DNA of 64,000 nt from assembly GCA_963920665.1 (NCBI GenBank), contig OY987266.1:17551001-17615000 (forward strand), read 5' to 3'. How positions within the stretch are numbered: position 1 is the first letter of the stretch; every line of letters starts with the position of its first letter. Shown here piece after piece: positions 46,613 to 57,995 of the stretch. The notes beneath the pieces are model-generated. The model did no database searches. It was not told where the DNA came from and worked only from the letters and a program-made list of their open reading frames with translations. The translations under genes were made by a program, and so were the position numbers. Origin of the DNA: Straminergon stramineum (taxonomy: Eukaryota; Streptophyta; Bryopsida; Hypnales; Calliergonaceae).

Positions 46613-49600
46613 ATGAGAGCTGCAATGGAAATCACGTGCACGCCTTCCTGCAGTTTCATGCCACAACTGGCGCGTCCTTCCTTTCGGACGAACCTCCGGT
46701 TGCAGCAAGTGGGCGCATGGCAACCTCCTCAGCGAGGCCTTCTCCAAATCACCAACATTGGATGGGTAAGTGTAAACTCACTTTAGGTTTCCGCAATGCA
46801 ACCCCAAGAACCAAATTATGGGGAAGAAGAAGCTCTGGCTTAGGGGTTGAATTGGAACCAAGGAGTAAGTGCTTATGCAAGTTAGGAAAATTAGAAGCAA
46901 ACTTGGAGTTAGTGGCAATGCAAATTGTGTCTGAGGCGGCATGTGATATTGTGTGTGCAGGATCCTGAAGGGATTTTGCCAGCGCCTATGCCGCACCACA
47001 TTACTAGACGGAGTTATCAGAAGAAAATCGCCGAAGATGCGGAGTATAAAGAGAAGATTGAGAGGGAGCTGCAAGCGGAGAAGGAGGCGCGCAGGGTGGC
47101 CCGTGCGGTAATGTTTTAGTGGCATAGATTCTAATGGAATTGATGGATTGTCAAGAGTTTTTAGCGACGCGAATTTGTTTAGTTTCTGGAATTGGACATG
47201 TTGTGGTCACCATGCTCTTGTTGAATCTACCTTTTTCTTTATGGCAGGCACGGGTAGTGCCGGACGCACCTAAGGATTTGCTGGAGTTTTTTCTCACAAC
47301 CGAAGACGAAGAAATGGAGTTCGAGGTTGCTCGTTGTCGCCCCCGGTATGTCCTACAGTTGTTATTTTCGAGATTTTGTTTATGATATGGCTCGTGGTTA
47401 TAGTCTTTGTCGTTCACATGTAAGGGATCAAGGATTTAAGGTCATGTAATGACGAATTCGATTAAAATTTGTGAAAGTATAAACTGGATAGACCTACTTT
47501 TATATCACCAGAATCAGTGAAGAACGTTGCATGTGTTGGTCAAATTCAAAGAAATCAAACTAAAGAATTGCTGAAAGTAACATGTGGCCCAAATTTGGCC
47601 TTCTTGGTCTTTTAGGGGCTAATTGACACTTCTTGTACAGAGAGTCTGAAATTATTGGATGGATAGACCACTGAGAGAAAAAGACACCTTGCTAGTGTTT
47701 TAGTGCAAAGTGAATGTGGTATGGTATTTTGAGCTGAAGGTCTTTGTCGTTGCTGGATCCCTAGGGAACAGGTATTTTATGGTTTTGAATTGAACAATTT
47801 GATTGATTATATTGTGAAAATCATGATGTAGACAGGTCTAAGTTTTATATCTCCAAGAACTTTACATGTGTCGGTTAGAAAACTCATAAAATAGAAGTAG
47901 AGAAAGTCTCACTTTCGGGCGTTTGTGGCGCTTTGGGGTTATCGTCAGTTGCAGAGGAACAGAACCGAAACTTTGATGTACCGAGGATCAAATTTGGCAT
48001 TTGTTTGGATCACAATGAGTGCTTTTGACGAACCTCATGAACGTATATGTGCAGGCTAACGGAGGAGTTTTTTTCGTTCCTGAAGGCTGAGATTGGCAGT
48101 CTTAGATTTGCTGTAAACCAGACAGTGGTATGCAGTTCATTTTTGCTTGATGCTTGGAGATAACAAAGCTTAAAATTTTTTTTAAATTTTACTTCTCACA
48201 ATATCTTTGTAATGTAGAAAGACTGGGTTTTCTATTCATAATCAGTTCATACCTTTTACAGGAGATCGAGGACAGGATAGGTGAGCTCGAGGTTCTGCAG
48301 AAGATTTTGCGAGAAGGCATCGGTATTTTGCCTTTCCTTATCTCATTATTTTTGCATTAACTCCCAAGAAACAGTTAACCCCAGAAGGACCAAGAGGATC
48401 AAATCAGCCTTATGATTTCGAGCGCTTTTTGAGCGGGTCATATGGGTACTTTATTTTTTCATTTTCATTTTATTTTTTATAGACGCACGTAATGTTCTTC
48501 ACTAATTCTGGTGATATAAAATTTGGCCTCGTCTGAATTATATTATTCACTGTACCTCCTTTTATTTTTGACCTTCTAGAGTACCCTACATACTTGTCAC
48601 ACCATCATTGGCTGTAACACACTTGTTGCACATTCGAACTATGTCATTGTCATTTGGGGGGGACCGTTACCATTCATATTGAAGATTTAATGTTGTATGA
48701 TAAATTGAATTGTTCGCTTTATGAACATTACATCTTCAATCTGAATGGTGTGTTTTGAGCAGAATGATATTTTCATTTTCTTCATGTTGTTGAATTGGTG
48801 TTTGCAGAAGCGTACGACAGATTGACTACCGATCTTGTTGACGCTAAGGAACGATTATCGCGCATTCTCTCGGCCAAGGACAAAAAGGCAACTGTAAGTC
48901 GAGCAACATGAAGTTCTACTAATCCTTTGGACTTGGTTCTTTATATCTAGCATTTGGTTTTGTGTAAATTCTTGGACGCCCCCACCACAGTGACTAGATT
49001 GTTCACTAATTACACTTGAATTCCAATAATTGTGCGTTTAATTGTCAATTATTTCCAGAATTGTGTGCAGTTTAGCTAACCCCTAAAGGATCACGAAGCC
49101 TAAATTGGACCTCATCCTTTTTTTTGAGCAGCTTTGAGTAACTTCATTTATTCTTTGACCAATGCATTCAATGTTATTCACTGATTCCGGTGACATGAAA
49201 TTCGGCCCATTATATTTTCCGCAATATGATCCATTGAATTGGATCATCTTCAAACATTGAAGCTAATCCCGGATCTGTATAATAGCGAAGAATCCGTCTG
49301 ATTTTATCACATGGTCTGGTCTCTTTTTCTGTCAGTTGCTGGAGATGGCAGGAGAGAACCAACTAGACCGGCCTCTTCTGGCCCTTTTGGATGAGAATAT
49401 TGCTACAGCAGCAAAAGCAAATGAGGTACGGTGACTTTCATTATTTTCTCAATTGATTTCTTATTCGATTCTAAAGGCCCAGCCACCTGACTAGGAACCC
49501 AGTTTCTTGTACGAATGGGCAACTGGATTTCATTTTCTTATATCGTTACTCGAAATCAATTGAATTTTTCTTAGCGTACCTCAAGTTCTTCAATCTGAGA

Positions 49601-50137
49601 ATTCGATATTCAAGCTCCAAATAGTCAGTCTACCCAAACGCCAACCAATCAAAGTAGAGAATCTAACCAAAAACTTACTTTTACTTTCAAACAGTGCCAT
49701 TGTATTTCTTGTTTCCGTAAATACAATTTTCCTACCGGATTGGTTAAGAGTCTACGGTCTTGGCATAAGTGACCGTGATAATGGTTACATATGCTTTCTT
49801 TACTCGAATTGATGCAAATTCTTAGCCCCCATTTGTCTGAGCTAAAATTAGAAATTCCATTTTGGAAGCTTGTAGTCGATCAAACATATTTCTATTGTTC
49901 AAAAACGTTGGACATGACGTCTTCTTTCTCTTTATAGTGGTACATTTTGTTATCTTTCTTGACGCTTCTTAAATGATTTATTTGAAATTTCTATAGAAAT
50001 GGAGACGCTTTCGCTTTAGGTGCCATTTTTGCCGCTCAGGAGCTAATACGTAAGAATTGTGGGAGTGAGTGCAGGAGCAAGCTGCCATGTTCATGGGGAA
50101 GATTCGTGGCGCTGTTGTGAAGTACATTACCCTATAG
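46613..50137 (+). CDS. Plant-conserved coiled-coil protein, probably plastid-targeted, function unknown
   Basis: Eight exons: 46613-46765, 46961-47107, 47248-47345, 48055-48127, 48262-48322, 48808-48893, 49336-49425, 50075-50137, in frame to 256 residues. The first 51 residues are Arg/Ser/Gln-rich with almost no acidic residues, as in a transit peptide. Exon 2 gives DPEGILPAPMPHH, then a charged helix with YKEKIERELQAEKEARR. Exon 3 gives DAPKDLLEFFLTTEDEEMEF; later exons give EEFFSFLKAEIGSLRFAVNQ, EIEDRIGELEVLQKILREG, RPLLALLDENIATAAKANE and the end MGKIRGAVVKYITL. The mature part is mostly helical with coiled-coil heptads. I recall no named domain and think it belongs to a plant-only family; no function is assigned. 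Exons are short and conserved-looking, while introns hold several TTAA-type repeats. Confidence 0.8.
47425..47622 (-). mobile_element. TTAA-type repeat copy in intron 3 of the 46.6-50.1 kb gene
   Basis: Read on the minus strand it starts CCCCTAAAAGACCAAGAAGG next to TTAG (47619-47622) and continues with the family core containing TTCACTGATTCTGGTGATAT. The second, more diverged copy at 47740-47905 has the same orientation. The distal ends are not clear. Confidence 0.55.
48375..48600 (+). mobile_element. TTAA-type repeat copy in intron 5 of the 46.6-50.1 kb gene
   Basis: TTAA at 48375-48378 followed by CCCCAGAAGGACCAAGAGG and the family core TTCACTAATTCTGGTGATAT. The right end was not found. 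Confidence 0.6.
49076..49250 (+). mobile_element. TTAA-type repeat copy in intron 6 of the 46.6-50.1 kb gene
   Basis: CTAA at 49076-49079 followed by CCCCTAAAGGATCACGAAG, then the core TTCACTGATTCCGGTGACAT. The right end was not found. Confidence 0.6.
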
Positions 50138-53000
50138 ATGTATTAGGGTTTTACATTTTCTGGTTGATTGGAATTCCAGGGAGGAAGGGAGTACCGAGTT
50201 TGATGAGATTACGTTAGCAAGGTACCTAGATCTTAGCACCTAGCACTTGTAGTTTGTTTAGAGATATGGAAACTGCAATTTGCTCTGATACTCTATTTTT
50301 TGTTTGAATTTTATCTCTTTAGTTCTGAGAGCTGTTTTAAGAGGACAATTATGCCCTGTCATTCAATTAAATAGAATCTCTTTTGAAAAGATTGTGCAGC
50401 TGAAACTTACACCGGGTTTTGATCGGACACTTGTTCAAAATTTGTGGATATAATCGTAAAGTGCTTGGCATGCTTCCTAATGTGAATGTCAGACTTCTTA
50501 AGATTTTTCTTGGTTGTCATTTCCAATGGAAAAGCGGGAATTCTCAGAACTACTAAAGAATGTTATATGAGTGGATAGTCATTTGATTTTAAACAATTCT
50601 TTTCTCTCAAAGAATGCAACACCCAACTATCTAATGAGCAACCAACAAGGAGACTATCCAATTCTTATATCCACTAGGCTTATCCGGACACCAATTGCAA
50701 TGGCTAATTTCATCACTCAAGCATAATTAAGCATGTATGTTTATAAAAGATGAATTGATGGGAAATTCTAGTGAGAATTTGTGGTACATTTCTTTTGTAT
50801 GTAAAATCAACATTTCTAGACAAGAAGTTTCAATTCAACCTAGCAAGGTCCTTGATTTTGGACACAAAAAGAAAGTGCTATGAGTCTAGTATATAATAAA
50901 ATTAACCAATTCAATGATGATTGTTTTGAAAAGTGCACTCCATCCAATTAATATTTATTGACAAAGATTTAAGAGAAATCAATCAACATACCAATGAAAA
51001 GGAAAAAGAATACTCTAAATGAATCAATGATATTAATATTTTGGAAGAGTTACAATTATGTATCATGATTTTTCTTAACCTATCTTCCTATCTTTACTTC
51101 AAGCTCTTAGGGTTATAAAAAGGAATTTTGATTGGCAAAAGTGAGGATTTGTCCGAATTCAACATTTCTATAAAAAAAAAAATTTCACATTCCAATTTTT
51201 ATACAAAAGGTTAGAGTCACTACACAAAAATCTCAAAAGGGAGAACTATAAACAAACATTATGCAACAATAAATTATTTTTTAAATTTCCTTTCCATCCT
51301 CTTGAGGTAAATGTTCAAATTTGCCTATTTTGTAGTCATTAATCTCATTATCTATGATAAATATAAGTTCCAATGTTTTCCAAGTTTAAAATTTTGGAGC
51401 AACTCTCCAAATTTTTTACTTCCAAATAACACTCATAGGGCTAATTTGTGAACATTCAAAATCATTTTTGTCTAAATACCAAAACTTTAAACAAGCCCAT
51501 GAAAGATCACAATAGGTACAATAAAACATCTTTAGAGGAAGCCATTAAAAGAAGTCATTCAACAAGAGTTGTTCTATAAATCTACCATTTTAGTGTTCAC
51601 CACCTTTGTAGTCTTTCCAAATTTTTGATTTACTTCATTTGTATGTGACTCCCAATCCAATTTTATTAACTACACTCTATGGAAATGAACTCTAGAACTA
51701 AAGTTTTCTTAATGTTTTGAACCAAAGTATTCCATCTCCACTTGAACATGCATACCAGTGTATAATCAAGCAATGGTCTTCCCCATGCCTAGGAATGTAT
51801 TGTGCTTTGTTAGATAATTGAGGGCTTTCAAGTTGTTAATTCAAAAATTGTGGTTGGTTGAGCAAGCATATAAGGTAAATCAACCCATGACAAACAAACT
51901 ACACAATGCAAACACCTAGAAAACCACCCATTTCAATCTTATATCAATCCATGACAAATTTTTGCTAATAAATGGGATTAAGACTTCATTAGGTTTATTA
52001 GTGGCCGAAATCAATGCCTTGGGTGACATTAATGGAGTTATTAGTGATTGTTTTAGGACCTTCTACCTTTCCAGAGTAAATTCATTTCAAGAGCTAACTT
52101 CTTTATTCCTTTATGTCATGACCATGTTAATAAAAAATATTGTGACCATAATAGAAAATTTTGAGACTACTTTACGTGATCAGATGATCATTATGGGTAC
52201 ACTCTATGGTGATTTTGGGGTAGTCTACATATTGTTTTCGGCCTATTGGGCAGCACACTTCAAAAAAATCATAACAAATTGATAATTTGTCAAAAAAATA
52301 AAATTTCAATTTCTCTCTACATTTCTCATGTTTATCTTTATATGGATTTTTTTTTTTTAAATTCCACAAATGTGAACATAGTAAACCAACTATTCTACTC
52401 GTCATGGGTTGGTTTACCTTAAGACAATTTCATTTAGTAGAAGGGTCCCCTTTTCAAAGATGCAAAAGGGACCCCTAACTCATTGGCAAACAATGTTATG
52501 TGCCTTTCCTATTTGCCAAGAATCACAAGCTATTCAGTTATTTGTATTCCAAATAGTTATTTCCATATTTTCAACGGCAATAATGCACTCTCACCTTTCT
52601 CCGGAACCTTAAACCCTAAACCCTTAAAAAAACAGAAAGCCAGCGCACTTGGTGTACGCGTTTCGTGAAAGCCGGATTCAAAACCCGGCTTCCATTTCGA
52701 CAGAGCGACGATGACTCAAACCCCGCATTCCTGCTAAGCCGCCACGTTCCAATCCACGGGGAGCTTCAGTATTCCAGCAATTCCCTGGGCGAATGCCTTC
52801 AAGCCCAATCACCAAAAGCTTCCCGCATGCACGCAAATTCCAGTAAGTTAGAAATGTCAAGTTCGAATCATCGCAATCCCTCAACAAACTGAAATTTCTC
52901 AATCCGGGACTCATCCTACGATTCAATGCACACTCACACTTAACTTACAATGGCCAGCTCACACTCGTACTAATCCGCACAAGCATTGTAACCCACCAAC
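50138..53000. repeat. Repeat-rich intergenic block
   Basis: 51755-51840 resembles 75-145, and 51970-52420 is copy 2 of the four-copy dispersed repeat. A telomere-like AAACCCTAAACCC lies near 52610. No supported gene. Confidence 0.6.
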
Positions 53001-53082
53001 CAATTCGGGATTCCGTCACAGCTTCGTCGCAATTTGGGTTCCAATTCGGAGTTCAATCATAGCTTTTTCGCAATTTAGGATC
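53001..53082. repeat. Two-copy 41-bp repeat in the PR-1 leader
   Basis: CAATTCGGGATTCCGTCACA and CAATTCGGAGTTCAATCATA begin adjacent 41-bp units at 53001 and 53042. Both end with TCGCAATTTRGG-type sequence. The array ends 28 bp before the start codon. Confidence 0.8.
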
Positions 53083-53109
53083 CAACTTGGTTTTCAATTT
53101 TGGGATACG

Positions 53110-53805
53110 ATGGTCGCAATTCACACTCTCATGGCGACGACGATGTCGCTGTTGCTATTGCAATTGCTGTTACTTGGAAATTTTGCAGCATCGACATCCT
53201 CCGAGGAGGATTGCTTAGCAACCCACAACAAGGTCCGCTCAGCTGAAGACATTCCACCGCTGAAATGGAGCCCTGAGCTCGCAACATACGCACTCCACTA
53301 CGCAGAACAGCAGCGCGACCACCACCAGTGCGCAATGGTTCACTCCCGTGGCCAGTACGGGGAGAATCTCTTCTGGGGCAGCGGGAAGGCTTTCACCCTT
53401 TCCGACGCCGTCCACTCTTGGGCGAAGGAGGCCGACCACTACGACTATGAGTCGAATTCCTGCGCCCCGGGGAAGGTGTGCGGACACTACACGCAGCTTG
53501 TGTGGACGGACACGAAGAAAGTGGGGTGTGCGGCGGTGAGGTGTCACGACGGGGCGACTTTTGTGATTTGTAGTTATGACCCTCCTGGGAACTTCGTGGG
53601 CGAGAGGCCGTTTGAACGCAAGATAGGTCAGAATCGGAACCCTAAGCGGGAACCTACGCGGGATGGGGATGAGGATGTTGTGAAGAGGGGTGAAGGTGGA
53701 GGTGAGAATGTTAAGGATGTGGAAGCGAAGTTGTGTCAGTGTATGTTGAGCTGTGTTTCGAAGGCGAAATCAATGCAATGGCGGGATGAGGTTACTGACT
53801 TGTAG
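53110..53805 (+). CDS. Pathogenesis-related protein 1 (CAP superfamily) with C-terminal extension
   Basis: Intronless, 231 residues. A hydrophobic signal peptide (LLLLQLLLLGNFAAS) ends near residue 29. The CAP domain follows: CLATHNKVRSAEDIPPLKWS, LATYALHYAEQQRDHHQC, HSRGQYGENLFWGSG, AVHSWAKEADHYDY, CGHYTQLVWTDTKKVGCA, VICSYDPPGNFVGERPF. The two His and two Glu of the CAP cavity and the usual cysteines are present. Plant PR-1 proteins normally stop just after the PPGN motif; this one goes on about 58 residues with a charged linker and a Cys-bearing end (LCQCMLSC). Family members are secreted to the apoplast or vacuole; some bind sterols, and many are induced by pathogens. The final 19 codons plus stop are repeated twice downstream. 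Later in-frame ATGs at codons 8 and 12 could also serve. Confidence 0.93.
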   Translation: MVAIHTLMATTMSLLLLQLLLLGNFAASTSSEEDCLATHNKVRSAEDIPPLKWSPELATYALHYAEQQRDHHQCAMVHSRGQYGENLFWGSGKAFTLSDAVHSWAKEADHYDYESNSCAPGKVCGHYTQLVWTDTKKVGCAAVRCHDGATFVICSYDPPGNFVGERPFERKIGQNRNPKREPTRDGDEDVVKRGEGGGENVKDVEAKLCQCMLSCVSKAKSMQWRDEVTDL

Positions 53806-54235
53806 AGAGTTTCAGTGGTAGTCAGCTGCCATTGTCACTTCAGTATCAGGAATTTCAGCACGCCGGAATTCTGTCACGTTTCTACATAGAAAAGTGAAAG
53901 TTGTGATATTAGTGTAGGTTGAGCTGCGTTTCGAAGAATAAATCTTCAAAATGGCGGCATGAGGCTACTGGCAAGTAGAGAGTTTCAGTGGCGTTTGGCT
54001 GCCATTGCTTCTTCAGTTCCACGAACTGTAGCACGCTGGAATGGTGTCACGTTTGTACACAGACAAGCGAAGTCATGTCACGTTTGTACACAGAAACGAA
54101 GTTGTGTCACGTTTGTACTCAAACAAGCCAACTTGTGTCCGTGTTTGTTGAGCTGCGTCTTGAAGGCGAAATCGTCGCAATGGCGGGATGATGTTACTGC
54201 CAAGTAGAGAGTTTCAGTGGCAGTCTGCTGCCATC
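53746..54235. repeat. Three copies of the PR-1 C-terminal coding end with stop codon
   Basis: Segments 53746-53805, 53919-53978 and 54148-54207 are each exactly 60 nt and stay in the same frame to a TAG: LSCVSKAKSMQWRDEVTDL, LSCVSKNKSSKWRHEATGK and LSCVLKAKSSQWRDDVTAK. Each is followed by AGAGTTTCAGTGG and a CTGCCAT-containing stretch. Only the first belongs to the PR-1 gene model. Confidence 0.9.
54045..54140. repeat. ~30-bp minisatellite within the PR-1 downstream array
   Basis: GTCACGTTTGTACACAGA-type units occur three times in a row from about 54047, with a diverged fourth (GTCACGTTTCTACATAGA) at 53873. They lie between the second and third tail copies. Confidence 0.75.
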
Positions 54236-54419
54236 GCCATAGCTCGCCGGATTTGTATCGTGCTTGTACACTGACAAGTGGTGATGTGATTCTTCACGTT
54301 ACGCTTGTGTGCATTATAATTGTGCGCTCTTCTTCTTCTCTGTGTTTCTATGCGTTACCTTTTGTGAGTGATGCTGTTTGGTGTTTGGTTTGCTTGCTGG
54401 GGGTTATGTAACTAAACCT

Positions 54420-54730
54420 TAACTTAATTACGTATGAGAATGTGATGATTTTTGTTGCTGGTAGACATGTTAGAGGTTCTGTATCAACCTTCAATTGTGC
54501 ATAAGAATGTGATGACGTTTGCTTCTGGTTGACATGGTAGGGTTTAAATATCAAACCTTAAATCTGCATGAGAATGTGATGATGCTTGTTCATGTTTTTT
54601 GTTGACATTTAAGCGGCTATAATATCAAACTTTACTTTAGTTATGCATAAAAAGGTGACAATGTTTGATTAATGGCTGACAAGCGAGGGGCAGTATTACA
54701 TGAGAATGTGATGCTGTTTTTATGTGATTG
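54420..54730. repeat. Degenerate ~55-80-bp tandem repeat downstream of PR-1
   Basis: GAGAATGTGATGAT-like cores recur near 54436, 54506, 54571, 54650 and 54703. Most are followed by TTGNTGNTNGTTGACAT-like and TATCAAACCTTA-like sequence. Confidence 0.7.
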
Positions 54731-54818
54731 ATGTACCAATGTGCACTAAATACCTCAAATATGCATCCTCAAATATACAATTTTTATTGGCAGTTGACAT
54801 ATTAGGGGTGCATGTACA

Positions 54819-55047
54819 TAAACCCTTAAACACCGGACTGGTGACTGGAAATCATGCTTTTTGGAACCGTGTGACATCTTCCACTTTAAAAATAAAGAAA
54901 AATACTCATTGGGAGTCAAACTACTATAGAACATCTCCCCTTTCCACCTCTAATTTCGAGGATGAATAGTTGCAATTTTGTTCTACACAGGAGAATTCTT
55001 TGTCATTCATCGAACAAAAAACATCCACAATGTCATTTAGGGGTTAA
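54819..55047. mobile_element. 221-bp TTAA MITE, copy 2
   Basis: Body 54823-55043. The right flank is TTAA (55044-55047); the left flank is TAAA, a one-base change. Ends CCCTTAAACACC and (reverse) CCCCTAAATGAC. Collinear with copy 1 at 8263-8484. Confidence 0.85.
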
Positions 55048-57995
55048 GGGTAAATATTCTAGCCTAAAGAGGTACATAATAATCTCACTAGTAAAGATGA
55101 AGTGACTACCATAACTCTATTGAATTCTCCTCTAATCTAAGCGTGTCATTGTAACGAGTTACTTTTATTCTTTCCAAAGTTAAAATAAATCTTATTATTA
55201 ATGTGTATCACATAGGATGTATAACCTCATTCATAGATGAGACTCTAATGATTTGTATGTTGGTATACAAATCCATGTATATCAATTGTACATAAAAAGA
55301 AACTTTATAGTCAATGTCCTTTTCTATTTTGACAAGTGTGGAAACCCTTAACTTTGAGGTGGAAACCATAAATAATTACAAAAATGACAATGTCAAAGCA
55401 ATGAAGAGAATGAGTTATACAAATCAATCGAGACATCAAGAAAGTTCAAAGTACTTGAATACAATATTGACCAGTACAAATGTGAAATTCAAACTTATTT
55501 TAATATTCCATAATTTTTTATCTATAAAAAATATAATATTAAAACATAATGAAATTAGAATTGATTTTGTCTAAAAAGCAATACAATACATTCTTATTAT
55601 ATCCTAGTTGATTGAAGCACTATAATGGTGATGATCAAGAATACATTATGAAATCAAACAATTTATGTAACATCTTGATTCAAGGAAACTCAAGCAAAAG
55701 TTTGTCTCAATAAAGAACAAGGTGCTCATCATCATACAATTGTTTCATCTTATATGAATTCTACAATCAACATATTTTAATAAAAATAGTTCTTATTTTA
55801 GGAAGCAAGAGAATATTCATGCCAATATATTCCACCAAGCATATATGATTGATTAACACATGTGCACACATTTTAGAAATCATCTCCGAAATAAAGAAAA
55901 AACCATCTGAGACATTCATTCAATAGTGATTATTAACATATATCAATATGTAGTAATATCACTTCTCCCTCCTAAAAAATATTCTATCATCCAATGAAGT
56001 CTGAGTATGCAAATTCCAAAAAATTATTTCCTTTATATATCTATTACATAGTAAGGTAAAACAACCCATTGCGGTCAAAATCAGGAGTTCATACTCATGC
56101 CATGGCTGAAATTTTTCATTTTTTTTCCACATAAACACAAGTTTGATAAACAGTGAGAGCATTTGAAATTATATTTTTTTGACAAAGTATGAATTTGCTA
56201 TGAATTTTTGAAGTGTTCAGCCCATCATGGCCCATAAGAGTCTGTAGACTACCCGAGAATCAACAAAATCTGTATCCATCATGCTCATCTTTCACACCTA
56301 AAGCAGTCACAATAATTTCTAATGTGAAAGGCCTAAAAAAGTCACTTCCTACAATGAAATTACTCTAAAAAGTTAGAAGTTCCTAATGCAGTCACTAATT
56401 ACTCCATTGCTGTCAAGTAAGACATTGATTGTGGTCCAAATCTCATTTACTAATGAAACCCATGATGGGGTCTGAAAGGACCCACAGTGGGGTGACTTGC
56501 TAGGTGACTACTATGGGTCATCTGACCACAATGGGCTGATTTACCTTATTTAATTGTAGAAAACCTTGGCAAGAGTTGATAATTTGCCATGCTACTATTA
56601 AAGCACATTTTCCAACCACAAAAACCAGAGTTTTTATAATCCAAGCCGGGTCCACGCATTAATCGTATACATTTGACGCAGGGACTGCCATACTCTTGCA
56701 ACAGGTTATCTGTGGATGAGGGTGTTGTATTTTACACTCTTTGCAATGAAATCACTTTCATTTGTTTCAAAAAAAAATACTCTTACAACAGAGTTTCTTT
56801 CCTCATCAGCTTTCCGCAGTCATAACTTACAGTAACTTAGTTTCGGAGGCATACACACTCTTTTTACAGACAATTCAGGGTTAAAGAGATGGAGACGGGG
56901 CTACCTGCTGACCATCAATTCCTTTCAGTTGGTCAACATCACTAAAGTTGACAGGTGTGTGCACAAATTCATGATTCTTTTTCTTCTTTTTCTTTTTTTC
57001 GACACAAATGAAATGGAATTTCATTGCAAAATAAAAATAATACAACACCGCCAGCCACAAGTGGCCTGCTGGAGGACGACAAGGGACCACAACAACAGAC
57101 CGGAGTCACCGGACTCAATTCATAATACATTTTCAGTGACTTGTCACTCTGGCAATGTCACTGAGTTAGGTAACTTTATTTTCACTCGAATTGTGTGACC
57201 GACTTTCTATTCAAAAACTTCAACAACAGGTGCTCAACTTGAATGTGACATTTCCACAACACGTGATTGGAAATCATTCTTCAAGGCGAGCGCCCGCCCA
57301 CGCTGTACTGCACAGTGCATGTAGTGAGTTCCATCTCATGCCTGGATGTAGGTCATTAAAAATGTGGAAAAGGATTTTCAACACACGGCCGCATTTAGGG
57401 AGCTCAATATATACGCTGAAAAAACGACTCTCTCCAGGTACGCAATGAATACCCAGGTTACAAAACTCTATTAACAATTCTCTACCGTATGACTGTAGAG
57501 TCTAGTGCATGGAGCTAAGACTGACCAATCCTGGTTGACTTTACAGCATTTCTAAGCTAACATTACGAAACATAAAATAATCTCAAAGAGGCCTCCGACC
57601 CCAAAGCTCAGCGTTGCTCAACGGTGCCAGGGATGTGTCGATTGGCAAGTATAATACAACAGTGGTGCGATTGCTATCATACCTTCCAGTGGGCAATCTC
57701 TCATATTCTTTCTGCACCTGGCGGGACATAGCAGAACCCCTTCTTCCACTCCCTATCCCATTCGGAAGATGGGATATTACAGAAAAAGATATGAAATTGC
57801 TACTCTTAATCTGGTTAGGTCCTGATAAGTCTTGCACATCAAAAGTAAGGTACAAACGGTAACCGGACTCCCAGCGGCCCAGCAGTTCACTGTTCAAGTA
57901 GGTGAAGACATATCCAGATTGGGCAAACAACACGGAGGATGACTTCAGAGACCAGCATCACGATATGGCACACCCATCGTCGAATGGAAATTCGA
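55048..57995. repeat. AT-rich intergenic block with a reversed dispersed-repeat copy
   Basis: 56030-56470 is a reversed copy of the four-copy repeat, most similar to 62000-62405 (shared CGGTCAAAAT, GGAGTT, CACTCCATTG-like text). A minus-strand open frame at 57583-57933, just past the SMI1-like stop, has no known motif and may be 3' UTR. Confidence 0.6.

Noticed and set aside
57583..57933. 116-codon minus-strand frame past the SMI1-like stop
   Set aside because: No ATG at its start, no recognised domain; more likely 3' UTR.
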